This document shows, piece by piece, positions 20,545 to 32,769 of a stretch of DNA of 64,000 nucleotides. Where the stretch lies: NCBI GenBank assembly GCA_933228895.1, contig OW121857.1, positions 75,883,672 through 75,947,671 on the forward strand, written 5' to 3'. Position numbers and translations under genes: made by a program. This stretch comes from Platycnemis pennipes. Lineage: Eukaryota; Arthropoda; Insecta; Odonata; Platycnemididae. Every line of letters starts with the position of its first letter. Position 1 is the stretch's first letter. Below the pieces are notes generated by a model. That model was not told the origin of the DNA. It saw nothing but the letters and a program-made list of their open reading frames with translations, and ran no database searches.

Positions 20545-20600
20545 TTTCTCTGACGATGCTGCTAGTTTAATAAGTGAAACGTTGAGCTTGTAAAAAATGA
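20545..20600 (+). repeat. Possible decayed hammerhead-like remnant
   Basis: CTGACGA, one T, GCTGCTAG...AAGT, GAAAC, GTT, GAGCTTG: the same box order as the PLE end at 3351-3395, including GAAACGTT. The helix II partner is poor and helix I is weak, so this is only a candidate relic of a PLE end. Confidence 0.3.
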
Positions 20601-21119
20601 ACACGCACAAGTACCAAAATACTTCGAATACATTTGATAAAAGCAGCTACGGAAGTCTCCACGACAAGATTTTAAGTACCTATCCTTCTATATAAACTAG
20701 GTTTCCGGTTTCAGCAGATATTCATATCGATTGCTTACCACTGAAATAGACACCATAAAATGACCAAAAAGTTTTTTTTTTCAGGGTAAGGTGAGTGGAA
20801 ATTTAAAATCAGAGACTGTTTCCTTCGCTCTGCGGACACATTCAAAGGGAACGCCAATGGACATCAGTCTCTTCACAATAGGACGCTATAGGCTTGGGGC
20901 CTGATAATACACGCAATTCCCTTTGGGATCACCCTACATAAACGACGTAACGGGACAAAACCGAAATCATTAGCACGCGTGCCACGCCTCGCGACGAAAA
21001 GGGAGATAAAAAATAATCCCCTTAATGAAGGCCGGAACGAGTTCCGACCGAGGAAAAGGAACATTTCCGCAGTCTCTCCGCACTTTAAAAATCTCCCCTT
21101 TTTCTGGGACGCTCAGACC

Positions 21120-21400
21120 TGCGACGGGAGGAGTCTTCCCTCTCTCCTGGAAACAAAACGACAAATTGGTGGAAGAAGAGGGATTCCAATCAAGGAGAGA
21201 GGGCGAAGAATGGAGTTGGGAGGGAGAGAGATGGAATGGCGGACAATGGGGGACAAGGGGTACGGAGGAGAAGAGAAGGAGTAAATAGATGGAGTGGAGT
21301 GAACGGAAACACTAAAGCGATGGGGGTTGAGGTATGAAAGGGGAGGAATGGACGGGTTTGTAAGGAAGGGAAGGTAGGGAGAGGAACTACGAAGCCTAAC
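21120..21400 (+). repeat. Purine-rich (G/A) block, plus strand
   Basis: G and A dominate the plus strand (GGGAGGGAGAGAGATGGAA and similar). Long open frames on both strands here are artefacts of low stop density. Confidence 0.6.
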
Positions 21401-21799
21401 GCCCAACAAGGCGACTGCTTTCCGACTATAAGGTCCGGAGGGCCCTTAAATCGTTACATATAGTGAGCACACAACCTTTACCCTCCATCTTGCCTTCGTC
21501 CGCTTCGCATGAACGTGATTTGTCATCTCGCCAGGGTCGCTGGGAAGACGAACGCCCCAGCCTACTCATACAGAGCCCATGACATCAGTGTTAACACGAA
21601 TATCAAGCCCTCGCTTTCCCACTCATATGGTGCATCCATCAAAAACTTGTTGAGTTTCTGTCCGTCCACCTGCTTCCATTTCGTAAGTAACAGCTTCGTG
21701 CAGGCGGTGAACAGCTTTACTGTTTCCGACACGGCGCAGCGTAAGCCACCGGAAATCCAGACCACTCCTATCAGAAGTGCAACGTTTTCTTAAGCCCAA

Positions 21800-22690
21800 G
21801 TAGCCACGCATAACTTTGACAAGAGTACTAAGTCATTCAACCTCGGTATAGTGTTGGTATACTAATGCAAAGGGGCACTAATGTGAGGAAAAATGTACAA
21901 AACGCGTTCCATACCCATTAAAACTAATTGCTTGCTCCTTAAAAGTCTTCGACAATAGGCAATCGTTGCGCAAAAGCATATATAATACGTTTGATAAACC
22001 GTGTTCTCCCCCGTTACAGGATTCAATAAAAAAGACATTAATTTATCTAATGAGTACTATGGTAAATACTTTAGCGCTCAATGACAATGGAACTTTTTTC
22101 ATGATATAATTTAAAACTGTACTGGGCAAATACATATTTAACCGAATTTTTGATTGTGGGCGGTTATGTGTACTATCTGTAGAGCAAATCGAGGGGTTAT
22201 GATATTCATCCATTAGAAAAAGATACTTCTGAGCAGAATGATGACGTTCCTCAGGTAATGAGACAGATGTGGTCGTCTCGTTTGTGTGGTTCTATAAACA
22301 TCGTAACCTTCGACGTCTTAAAGTCACATCTATACTCGAAGAGTTTAAGAGGTTCAAAGATGATTTTAAGATATAGAATTCCTTTTATTTGGCAAATAAT
22401 ACGAATGGGAAGAGGAGCTGGGAAGGCAGAATAGTAAGCTGCGGAAGTAGGTAGTCCAGCAGTAGTAAATGTTGAGATTTTTCTTGAATCTACGAATATC
22501 AGGAGACCTGCTGCATTGATGAGCACTCATCTTAATTACTGCTTAATGATCAATTTATTATTTTTCCTTGCAATATTCTAAGGCTTAGTTATATAAATTT
22601 CGTTGATGTTTAACACCATTTTTCTAAATCACGGGTCAATTATTTTAATTATACTAGCCTAAAGCATTTTTACTAAAGATTCACATTCGA
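21800..22690. other. No recognised feature
   Basis: AT-rich sequence; no gene, named repeat or RNA element seen. Confidence 0.4.
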
Positions 22691-22979
22691 GGTGGCTAGC
22701 AGAGTTCCAGGAAGAAGTAATTATCGACCACATTCCTATCTACTTATCTGCAATATATTGGGAAGAAATTATGAGAGAGAAAGTCTACGCCCAATTCCGG
22801 CGGTGGCTGATATACGGGGCTTCCTATTTTTTGAGGAAAGCACAACCGGGATGAAAGGAGAGAATGATGTGAACGTGAGAGAGAGGTGTAGAAGGTTGAG
22901 GAGGTTAGCAAGGGGAGGGAGAGGAGGTCGCGGTTGCAAGTAAGACGGACCTTTACTTAATCCGGCCTCTTCATCAAGG

Positions 22980-23480
22980 GACAGGGAGGGTAAGGGGATC
23001 TCACACCAGCCCACCAACACACACACAAATAGGAGGCCGCCATTCCTTCATCTGCACATTCTACCCAACCCCACCCTTATCCCTCTCCCACCCTCCCCGC
23101 CATCCTTGGGCCTCCATTAGCCGGTCCACCTCTTTACCAACACCATCGTCACCAACAGGAGCCCCTAAACCCCTTGCCTCACCCCGTCGTCTCACGACCT
23201 CCAACCCCCCCCGTCGCCGATCTCATTCCGAATGCCAGTCGCGAAGACCCACTCTTTCCCTACTCCTCAGACCAACCTCATCAACCCTTCAGCAGTGACC
23301 TCAACTTCTTTCCTTCTCCTCCCCACCCCCTTCGTCCTTCACCCCCCGACCTCCCCTCCCCCCCACAGCCTTTTGCTCTCTCCATCTCTTTACCACTTTT
23401 CTCCTTTCCATTTTCTTCCGAGCACTTTCGCAGCTCTCGTTTCTCCGAGTCCAACTTTTTTTTTCCTCTCTCCTGACCAT
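22980..23480 (+). repeat. Pyrimidine-rich (C/T) block, plus strand
   Basis: Dense CCCTCCC/TTCC sequence, preceded at 22850-22930 by a short purine-rich run. Overlapping Pro/Ser/Phe-rich frames are low-complexity artefacts. Confidence 0.6.
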
Positions 23481-23559
23481 GCCGCCCGGGAATGGAAAGC
23501 TCCCCCTAACTAAGGAGGAGGAAGTCGAGGTGGTATTTGGCCCCGCGATACCATGGAAC

Positions 23560-25640
23560 AAAATTGTTGCGTCAACCTAGCACACGTCCCACAACCACGT
23601 CGTACTGTGGGTGGATATATCGAGAGTATTACAGTCATAGAATAAAGGGGAAAATTAGGAGAAAATTCAAGAGGTAAAAAATAATAAAGTTAGAGATTTC
23701 ACGATAATAAGACGAGATTGATAAAGACAATTATATAGAGCGACTTTCTTTGAGTGATAGTTTTTACCGGTTATTCATGAAAAATCTACCGGTTATCCAA
23801 CAATAATACTCAATATGTAAAAACTGTAGGTAAATGATATAAGGAAAATGTTTTAACCCCACTTGTCCATCAAGCTACTCCGGAGTATGTTATTTTATGG
23901 CATAAACCCCGTTGAAAATTGGGGGGAAACTTTATATTCTTATTATCTAATGGCTCATCCCTAAGCTGCTTATCTCTTCGGATTAGCTTATTTTTCACCA
24001 ACCACCACACCATTACGAAAACCTATTATATTCCTTTCCTTTCCCAATTTCTCACCTTAGAAAATTTCTGTAACTGCCGTCAGTATTCAATTGTCCATAA
24101 CTAACTGTTCTATTCATCTTATCTGGATCCTAAATTTTAACAACAACATCTCTCCCTCTCCCCTTGCTCAGCAGTTTCTTATTTGTCTCTCTCCATCGTA
24201 GCTATTTCGTCCGACTCCACGCCCACGTTTTTAAAGCTTCCAATCTTGACTCATTTTCGCAAAAATTCCAGTTCTAAGATCGTTTTACGGCCACGATACG
24301 TATTTAGCTCCTGAAAAGGATGTTGAATCCCGACTTTCAGAGAGAGCAGCGGGAAAAAATCGCACTTACATGAGTAGTGGGATTCAGAGTGGTGCGCAGA
24401 TGATAGAAAAGGAGAAGAAAGAGTTGAAGATAAGCTACACATACTTCGAGAAAAACCAATGCACATACTTGGAGGTATTAAGCGATGTTTGAGTGCAGAG
24501 GGGTGGAAGTGAGAAGTCATCAAAGCATATTGAAGCTCGTGATGGAAGACAAAATAATAGGTACAGGGGAATAGGGGTACAGGAAAATTATGGGGTTTGT
24601 AAAAGAGATAAAGAGTGATAGGAAAAAGCCAACAAAGCAGGAGAAATGGGGATGTGCACAATTCCTAATAGTGTTGATAAATAGCTTTCTCTGTCTTCCA
24701 TTCTTCTACAACATGTGACAACCGGTGATTTACTTCTGTATTAGCTGTCAGCTAAAATGTTAACGGGCAGCTTGCGCCTACAGCTAGAAGCTACTAATAG
24801 GAGGTCCAGCTTTGATAACGGATTGGAATCCCCTAACGAAGCATTCACACTATATTATCACTACTAAACTCTGGTATAAGTAGTACACTCACAAGCTCTC
24901 AATCATATCGCTGTGGTACTATAAATAAAATAAGAGGACGATTTGTATCAATGATGGAGGAGATAACTTGTTTTAACCATTACCTTCAACAGGTAATTTG
25001 TCAGTGGGGAAAGCATCAACACTTTCAACGATCCATCACCGAGTTAAACTTTTAAAAAATATGTATTTATTTTGATTGCTGTTCAATTATAAACTACATC
25101 TCTTACAATATCACTGTTAATGTAAAGATGCTGGTAGTAATCGTACACACTGGTGACCAACACATTTCGTGAAAATGTCACGTGAACACTTTTACTTGTC
25201 AAAAAGTACTAAGTTTTAATTACTTAAATATACTTAAAAGAAAACTTCAAGTAGGTTAATGAAAATTGGGGTCATATTTTGGCAGAGAAAAAATATATTC
25301 AATTAGGTGATTCCATTACTCTACTACTTTACTATTCTACTATTTCAACAGTGGAATTAACTAAGCTCTATATTTCCCCACGAAATGGATAAGTTCTATA
25401 AAGTCAATCCTGAAATCATTAGTCATATTTTAATTTACACATGAAATAATAGCAAGAGAGGACCGAAGGAATTACATTTTAGAATATATCAAAAAACTTG
25501 AGGTTCGCATTATACAAAACACAGGATTGGGCACGGTAAATAAGAACTACGTATTATTCAGGCATAACCCTACCCATTTAAAAGAAACGGAAAATGCAAT
25601 GTCAGAATATGGAAATCGGTTGATAAGTCTAAACCTCTAG
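23560..25640. other. No recognised feature
   Basis: AT-rich; a reverse-strand 136-codon open frame (24251-24661) is hydrophobic but shows no domain, and I treat it as chance. No repeats recognised. Confidence 0.35.
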
Positions 25641-25659
25641 AGACTCATCAAACGAAGTC

Positions 25660-26420
25660 TGTGTATCCCCGAGGAGCGTCTACCCCATCGCCTCCGTTGT
25701 GGACCCACGCCGCGAAATCTCCCACAATTCCCTAATCATCCACCCTACCCTCTCAAATCTCACGCTCTCAGCCCTCAAATCAAGCAAGGAGGTTTATCCC
25801 GACCGAGTCTGACCCGGGCATTAGCAAACTGACACTAGCACCCGGGCTTCCCGTTTCCTCCCGTCTTTCTCCCAAACCCCAGCATCGCAAAAAGCCTTTC
25901 CCTCAACCCACGGAAACCACCCCATCATATTAAACCATCCCTTGCTCCTCCTCAACTCCCATCCCACCTACCACCACCATCAGTTTCTCACCCAGATATG
26001 TGAGTCCTGTAGCACTCCTTTGATCCCCCATGGAGGAGGAGTTCGGAGAAGGAGGTACAGCCTCTCCCCTTAACCTCCCCTCAGCTCCGTCATAATGGTC
26101 TGGAACCCCATTCTAAGGCCCTGCACTCCTGCTAGCAACCTTAACACCCACTCTCTCCTTAATGATACCGCTACCTACCAACAACCACCCGCCTACCACG
26201 CAGACACCAATACTACCTTCCTCATGCCTTCGCGATTCCTCAAACCCTTCCTCCACCCTCAACGATCCCCTTCCCACCCTTCTCCCCCGCCGTATCTCCT
26301 CACGAAGGATCCCTCCCTTCCTTAACCTTACAGCTCACTCCCCCAAAACCCAGAACTTTCCTCCTCACAGGAGACTGAGGCTGCCTTACTCCCCCGCGCT
26401 ATCAGTATTCCGGAAGTGTC
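25660..26420 (+). repeat. Pyrimidine-rich (C/T) block, plus strand
   Basis: C/T-rich low-complexity sequence on the plus strand, turning purine-rich after about 26430. Frames of 70-118 codons across it are low-complexity artefacts. Confidence 0.55.
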
Positions 26421-27699
26421 CCCGCTTCTCCGGGAGTCAGGCCGGGGGGCGGGAAGGAGGACGACTGAGGAAGTGTATGTGGGATGGGGTTGGGCGGGCT
26501 TAGACCCTAGGGTTTCGAGGTACAAGGAAAAGGGTATTCTGTCGCACAAGCCCCACGACACACCCTCACCCCCTCCAACGGACGTCCCTTTGGGAAGGTC
26601 ACGTGGCGGAGCAAGAGGGATGGGATAGGGGTGGAAAAAATATAAGAAAGAGAAAGGGTCACCCTTGTCGCTAGCTGTAACCATGGCAACGAGCGTTAGA
26701 CACTTCCCCCTAAGATCTTTCCATGCTGCGTTCCATTGAGAGCTGTCAGGAGTGTTAACTACCTTATTGGGATGATCTTCTGAGTGAAAAAAATCTTTTT
26801 GCTATCGGTGACCTTTGGTATACATGAAACCTAAAATAAAAAACACTGACAGACAAAAGAATTGATGACAAGGAGCTGATGGACCACCATGACCACTGCA
26901 TCGATAAAAGATCGGCTGCGAACAGTCACGACTTTTTTTAAGAACTAATAAGAGAGAGAGCGGCATGGAAAAATTTCGACCTGAGTAATTGTCTTCCGAT
27001 TGCACGTTCTCAACAAATTTGAATGAATAACATATATAGCCGGTGAAAACAATCAGCTTAACTTGGTTATTTCTGGCTTCTCTATGAGGAACTTCAATAA
27101 CTAGCCGGAAATAAAATTTTACAAAGCTTCGAGGACATTTTAATTGCTTGCTTTGATAATATCTTGGTATGAGTGGGTTAAAAAATAAAATACGTGGCCT
27201 GTTGAGAACCCTTTTATTTTTCCTCCCAGACGATAATCAAGCAATTACTCGATAAGGAATTTGGAACCCTACTAAAATTTTATACATTTGCTTATATGCT
27301 CTTATCATCAATGTTTTTAGGAATGTAGTAAAGAATTTAACCAGAAAGTTTATTACAATGATTATTATCCCAACCAGCTGCAGGTATGAATCATGTGTAA
27401 TTAAAAGCGAAAATAGTTCATTAAAAGTTAAATGGTGGGATATACACGAATATCCGATATTATATCCATGTAACACTCCCCTAAGAATTGATAGACCGTC
27501 GAAGAAACTAGCACCTTTCCTCTAGGACAGGGTTTCCTTATGTGGGGGTCAAGTTCCTTCAGCGGAAAAGTTAAGCGGAAAGGGTGTCCTAAGGGTACGG
27601 ATATTAGCCCGTGGTATGAATATCATGCTATTGTAATATAAAAATGACCACGTCAGAAATATTTTCGTTGGTTAATCAGGGAAGGCGACCGACAGCTGA

Positions 27700-27978
27700 G
27701 GTCATTTGCGCCATTTAGGATAGGTGGGTAATTGGGTAATGGTAGGAGTTTTCAGGGAACGGAAGAAGGGTGGAGAGAAACTCGGTGTCGTCATTAGCCT
27801 ATTCTTAACGAAAGGTGCCAACTAGACCACGGCTTAACGTCCCATCCGACGGACGGAGTACTGAACTTGAAATGCACTCCACTTGGCACTCAAGTGGAGA
27901 CCAGTTTTCCACTGAAAAATCCGCCACTGCCGGGAATCGAACCCCTCGGGATGGGAGGCCAGTACTCTAGCCACCACA
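27700..27978 (-). repeat. tRNA-derived SINE, best copy
   Basis: Reverse strand from the right: a head with A-box-like GTGGCTAGAGTACTGG and B box GGGGTTCGATTCCCGG, then a body with CACTTGAGTGCCAAGTGG, CAGTACTCCGTCCGTCGG and GGGACGTTAAGCCGTGG, then a tail region ending near CCTAAATGGCGCA at 27708-27720. No acceptor-stem pairing exists, so it is not a tRNA gene. Other pieces lie at 2388, 2628, 38040, 44843, 58601 and 59768. Confidence 0.72.
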
Positions 27979-28385
27979 AGAACTCGATCCCCAAATATTT
28001 GCGTGCTTTAATATGCTTGTCATCCACACCAGCAACATATCAGTTCTCTTTTTCATATTCTCAATATCTACATAATTAATGAAGAATTAACTTTTCAATG
28101 GAATGAATTACTAAGAGCCATGGGGAGGGGGAAATATTCTGCAACTAATGCTCTAGAACAGAGATACTTAAATCTTTGAGAAGAAACACCCAAAACTCTC
28201 TTACAATGATTCGAAATGCATTAGAGACATTTTCCCAAATAAAAAAATTAAAGTAATAGATACTTGAATACGAGATAGTATTAATTATTTCTTCAATAAA
28301 CAAAAAAGCAGCTGTCTATTGAAGTTTGTGGTTCCAGCCGTTAATTTGTGGAATCTTTTCTTCATATTTAAAAACACTGAGAATC

Positions 28386-28482
28386 CGCACAAAATTTTCA
28401 TTTATGCCGAAGGTTTCGACAACACCCTAATGATGCTCATGTATCGTCGAAACATAGATAGTAAATGAAAATTCTGTAAGGA
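28386..28482 (+). repeat. Foldback hairpin with hammerhead-like core
   Basis: Arms AAAATTTTCATTTATG and CTAATGATG...AAATGAAAATT pair imperfectly. The plus-strand centre reads CTAATGA, one T, then a short helix region ending CGTC, then GAAAC. One substitution (G5 to A) from CUGAUGA. Confidence 0.5.
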
Positions 28483-29369
28483 AAGTATTTCTTTCAATAT
28501 ATAGCTATCAATTGCTATAATCGGCGTGAACAATGAAAATTCTATTCGAGAGAAAGTAGCCTTATGCCTTACATCTAAACCAGTCGATCAATCAAATAAT
28601 GGTAAATACGCCAGCATCATCAAATGAAATTATCATAATTCCATTTCAAGACGAAAAATATTAATTAATGGTGAGAAGTGTTTATTTACATTTCTACCTA
28701 GAGCTACACACCCGATTCCAGAGAGCTTACGTCGAAGTTTGTCGACACAGGATACATTATTTGTCAGATGGAAAACCTAGTGCTTTGATGGCCATCCGGT
28801 CCCATTTTTATGCCCCAAAAATTGGCATAAACACATGTAGAGATAAGTAAGCCAACATTCCGTGTTCAGCAGTATGGAATGTGATAACCCATTCACACGC
28901 TAATACACGAGATATCGGCGAAGTCTTGCGATTTTACACAGGGTGCAGAATAGGGTGTGCAGTGCGATAATACATATTAAGTCTCGTTTTAGAGGAGCAA
29001 TTTCAGCCCAGCGTTTGCGTCCCCGCGGGGAAATACCAGTCAGAGAGAATTTACAGGGGAATCGAAACCGCAGACGGCTTTCCACGAACAATAACACCTA
29101 AAATTTCCACCTTTTGCCCGCGAGCGATGAAATTTGCTGCAATAGAGGAGTGAGGGAATCATGAATCGCTAATGGCGACTCATTGGCTCCACGTAAACCG
29201 ATTTCAATGAGGGCTCGAAGAAGAACTTGCTAAGGGAACTTGAAAGAGGATGACGAAGTGAAAGTGGTGGATCATAAGGGAAAGCAATTTAGGGATTTAA
29301 TGAAAGCAATATCATAGGACCTGTGTGCAACAACTTTACATGATATTCTCTCGCTAATGATTTTATCCT

Positions 29370-29735
29370 CATCATCGGTTAACAATCCTAGGATTGGTTT
29401 GACGCAGCCATCCACTAGATTCTTCTATGGGCCAACCTCATATTTACGTAATTACTCTCTTTCATATCCTTCACGACCTGTTTAATGCATCTCATAAGAG
29501 GCCTTTCTTTTCCATTCTCCCTGTTCACTTTTCCCTCGACCATTGTCTTCATTAGGCCATCGTGTCTTAAGACATGGCCGATTAAGTAGAGCATTCAGTC
29601 TTCTTTTTAGAGTATTCAGCAGACTTCTCACACTGTTCTTAAGACTTCTTCGTTTGTCACTCGGTCGATCCATTTTATCTTCATCATTCTTCTGTAATAC
29701 AACATTTCCAACGCCCTAATTACAGCACTGTCAAC
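29370..29735 (-). mobile_element. LINE C-terminal end with (ATG)n-type tail
   Basis: The reverse strand matches 34655-35345: the MMKIKWIDRVTNEE-like block (29645-29690), LNTLKRRLNALLN, then the GHVLRHDGLMKTMVEGK-like block in another frame, and WMAASNQS-like sequence before TAGGATTGTTAACCGATGATGAGG. Frameshifts and stops throughout. Dead copy, truncated upstream. Confidence 0.72.
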
Positions 29736-29744
29736 CCAAACAAC

Positions 29745-29840
29745 AAGGAAATGCCTTAGGGTTAACCTAAAGCTCCCAATTGTACTTATTTTTTGTATTG
29801 TGTATTACTTGTTGGAGCAATAAACGTATTGTATATGCAT
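29745..29840 (+). mobile_element. Possible LINE 3' end
   Basis: A T-rich untranslated stretch ending GGAGCAATAAACGTATTGTAT, which looks like the polyadenylation-like 3' end of a CR1/L2-type LINE. No coding part is present. Weak evidence. Confidence 0.25.
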
Positions 29841-30339
29841 GTATTTGACCAGGGCGTCAATTCTGGTTCTTTTTAGTGATTTCTATGCACACATAGCCAC
29901 GGCATTAGCGACTGTCGCTAAAAATTCGATTCCGGTTCCATTTTCGCTAATTTCACGCTACGATAACGGTCGCTAAGACCCGATAGCAACTGGCGAAAAT
30001 CAAATTCATATTCCCGTTCGTACCAGCAGAAGCTATTTCGTAACTAACTGATATCAGTCGCTAATTTACATATCGTTGATTGTAAATCCACTCTAGCATA
30101 CCAGTGCAGCTAATAAGTAGCTATGTTTCTACCTTAAAACATTTAACACCCCAAAAAACGTATACGGTGAGTTCATTTTATATTCCCTTCCATTTGATGT
30201 CTTTTAAATAGAATTATATGTGTTGATATTTTCACCTAACTTTTTAGACCATTCAAGTATCGCTACGACAATAAGAATGAAAAATGTGTACAAAACATCG
30301 CAACAAAGTGCAATTTTATCTGACCCTTACATTCAAGTG

Positions 30340-30860
30340 ATGAGGAGAGAGAGAGAACCATGGAGTGAATGAAAAAGCAGGACAAGAAAAGGAGTGGAGA
30401 GACGCTTGGGAATGAAGTATACGTGACGCCGGCTGCGAAGAATGCAGGCCACGGGATGGAACGAGGGTGATTGAGGGAGCGAAAAGGGTGACTGGACGGC
30501 GGGGTGGAGAATGAAAGAGAGAGAGAGAGGAACGGGAAAAGGGAAAAAAGCTGGGGGAGGAATGAGTGGGAAAGGGTGGAGGGCGGTGAAAGGGACGGCG
30601 AGTAAAGGAAGATTTGAGGGAGGCGTGAGGGAGTGGCTGGAGCGTGAAAGACTCGCGAGGAAGAGGAGGAGGTGGGGAGGAAGGGAGCAAGAATCGCAGG
30701 AATTTTGCCGAGGAATTGTGAGCGAGGGAGTGGATGGAAATGGAGTGTGGACGCGAGGTCCCTTTTTGTTGGGGGGAGGGAGAAAAAGGGGTAGTTCCTT
30801 TGCGGGGGGAAGCAAAGCCAAAAAAATGAGAATGAGGAAATTGGTGGCCGTGGGAGAATG
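30340..30860 (+). repeat. Purine-rich (G/A) block, plus strand
   Basis: GAGAGAGAGAGG, GGGAAAGGG and similar motifs over about 500 bp. The 116- to 212-codon open frames here on either strand are artefacts of purine/pyrimidine bias (Ser/Pro/Phe- or Arg/Gly/Glu-rich). Confidence 0.65.
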
Positions 30861-31014
30861 AAGCGAGGATTGAAAAGACGTGTGTGAGATGCCGCTCAAA
30901 AGGAAGGAAAGCAATGAGCTGATCGAAGATGGAAAGGAAAGTAAAAATGTTCAAATGGAAGGGATCGAAATTAGCTTAAATAGAATTGAAAAATAAATTT
31001 TCACTGAATTTAAA

Positions 31015-31238
31015 GATTTGGACAATGTTAAAACTTTTCTTTCCGGTGACGTTTCTTCTATTTTTATTAGTATCCTCAGGGTTTCATAAAATATTTGAAA
31101 GAAACATATGTCACCATATAAACAATTATAGACTTATGCATGTATTAGTTTAAACAGTTTTCGGAGCCCTGAGGATGCTAATAAAAATTAGCGAAACTTA
31201 GGTGCCGAAAAGTTAAGCTTTAACATTGTCCAAGTCTC
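31015..31238. repeat. Foldback hairpin, double hammerhead-like cores
   Basis: Arms of about 70 bp: GACTTGGACAATGTTAA at both ends (inverted). Each arm carries a core: the plus strand at 31158-31211 (best preserved in the window) and the reverse strand near 31040-31085, with CTGAGGA, T, ACTAAT, AAAA, ATAGA, then GAAAC. The head-to-head arrangement resembles that at 1195 and 52588. Confidence 0.72.
31158..31211 (+). ncRNA. Hammerhead ribozyme-like motif, best preserved copy
   Basis: Order: TTTTCGGAGCC, CTGAGGA, T, GCTAAT, AAAA, ATTAGC, GAAAC, TTA, GGTGCCGAAAA. Outer strands pair over 11 positions with one mismatch and one wobble (helix I). GCTAAT/ATTAGC is a perfect 6-bp helix II. CUGANGA and GAAA core boxes are intact; UUA fits NUH as the cleavage triplet. 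Helix III is minimal or absent. As in all copies here, one pyrimidine is inserted between A9 and helix II. Confidence 0.55.
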
Positions 31239-31239
31239 C

Positions 31240-32555
31240 AGAATCAAAGAAAATTAAGCTGAAATGCCTGTTGATAACAGCGTAGTTGTAACATTTCAAT
31301 GGATAAAAATTTCATATACCTTGAGAAAAAATACAGCACAGACCCCTCAATCTCACATTATTGGCTTTGGCCTGTCAATATACCGAGTTGTTCCACTCTA
31401 GGTGTTTCTAAGGGCTTTAAAGTACTTTTCTTTTCTCTACCAATTACTGGTCCTAGAGTCAAGTATTTATTCCGGGGCCTAAAGCCCAAATAAAATACCA
31501 ACTCACGCAATAAGTGCATCAGGAAATAGGGCATTTCACAAGTATGGCTACAAATGAAAAAACATTCAAAGCCGGTCGCGGCAGCCATGACTGAAATGCA
31601 TAGAGGTGCATGTATAATAGAGTGGATTCGAATCTACCTTGAAAAAACTGACAATGTTTTTAGGAGGGAGCTAATAGTGCTTCCAAAAATTTTGTATTGT
31701 GAATAATTATGAATGAAGTAATACTTGGTTTTTGCAAAATATCTTAAAATTAAACATTTAGGATGGAAACAGAAGTAAGAATACAGAAAAATACAAGGAA
31801 GCTTTCGAAGGTTGAAAGGTAAGGAGGTTAAAAGTGGCAGGCAGGACTTTTTACAGGAAGAGACGTGACGGAGGGGCTCGAGACATGATGAAAAGTCGTT
31901 TTCGAGAATGCTTAGCGGCCAAGATGACATCTCTACAGCAACCCGAAAGAATGACCGCAAACGAAGCGTTTGCTGGAGTTGAGGGAAAGAGGGCAGGCGT
32001 TGATTGAGGTGCAAGAGGAGGCTCACGGGAAGAGACGACGGTTAAGGGCTGAACAAGAAAGAGATTTTGATGGACGGAGAAACACTGTGAGGGAGTATGC
32101 CAGCAAGATGGTGTGATATCTACGAAACTAGACATATGGCTGGGATCGGGTTGGTGTGGTGGATAAATACTAGCGCCGATTTTTCTACATAATAGATATC
32201 ATAGGTGATGGGCCTCCATCGGCGACAAAACATCACCTATTACCTATATTACTTATGTAACAACCAAGTGATGTTTAAAAAGAATCTGAGTAACTGGTTA
32301 TTTTCACAAAAAATATAGAAAGATATTTCAGAACTTTAGCTTAAGCCTCCTCAATTTAACATGCTCATTGTTCAAAGTTTCCATGTATTCGATATAGTTA
32401 TGTAAATGTAGTTTAGTATATTTGCTCTATATATGTTGTTTTATATGTATTGAATTTGGAATGTACTGTGAAATATGTACTTGAATTAAATGTAACACAT
32501 TAGGCATAAGAAGATTTTTTTTACATTTAAGGACAATTTAAATATTCAAGGACAC
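31240..32555. other. No recognised feature
   Basis: No domain recognised. The region 31800-32120 is purine-rich with a 50-codon plus-strand open stretch of unknown nature. A SINE-head-like string GGTTGGTGTGGTGGATAAATAC starts at about 32149 (one fragment only). Confidence 0.35.
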
Positions 32556-32559
32556 AATT

Positions 32560-32762
32560 TCTGTTTAGTTGTATAGCCCTTAATATTTCCTTTTCTTAAT
32601 TTCTCTTGTAACTGCCGCATAACGCCATAATCAAGGAATGGCAATCCCAACAAAGGAAGTTTACTACAGGAGTGCCTAATTTCACTCTCTTTTTATGTTT
32701 TTTTTATTAATTTTTGTATATATTTTGAGTGAAATAAATGTTTATTATATTATTATTATCTA
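32560..32762 (+). mobile_element. Possible LINE 3' untranslated end
   Basis: A T-rich tail ends GTGAAATAAATGTTTATT followed by (ATT)n, resembling the 3' end and short tandem tail of a non-LTR element. No coding part remains. Confidence 0.3.
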
Positions 32763-32769
32763 ATCATGT

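Noticed and set aside
21509..21811. Possible coding region with frames on both strands
   Set aside because: No motif, frames overlap on both strands, and no splice signals or repeat match were convincing.
30316..30954. 212-codon reverse-strand open frame (and a 193-codon overlapping one)
   Set aside because: Low-complexity purine tract; two overlapping frames are both open, with no domain.
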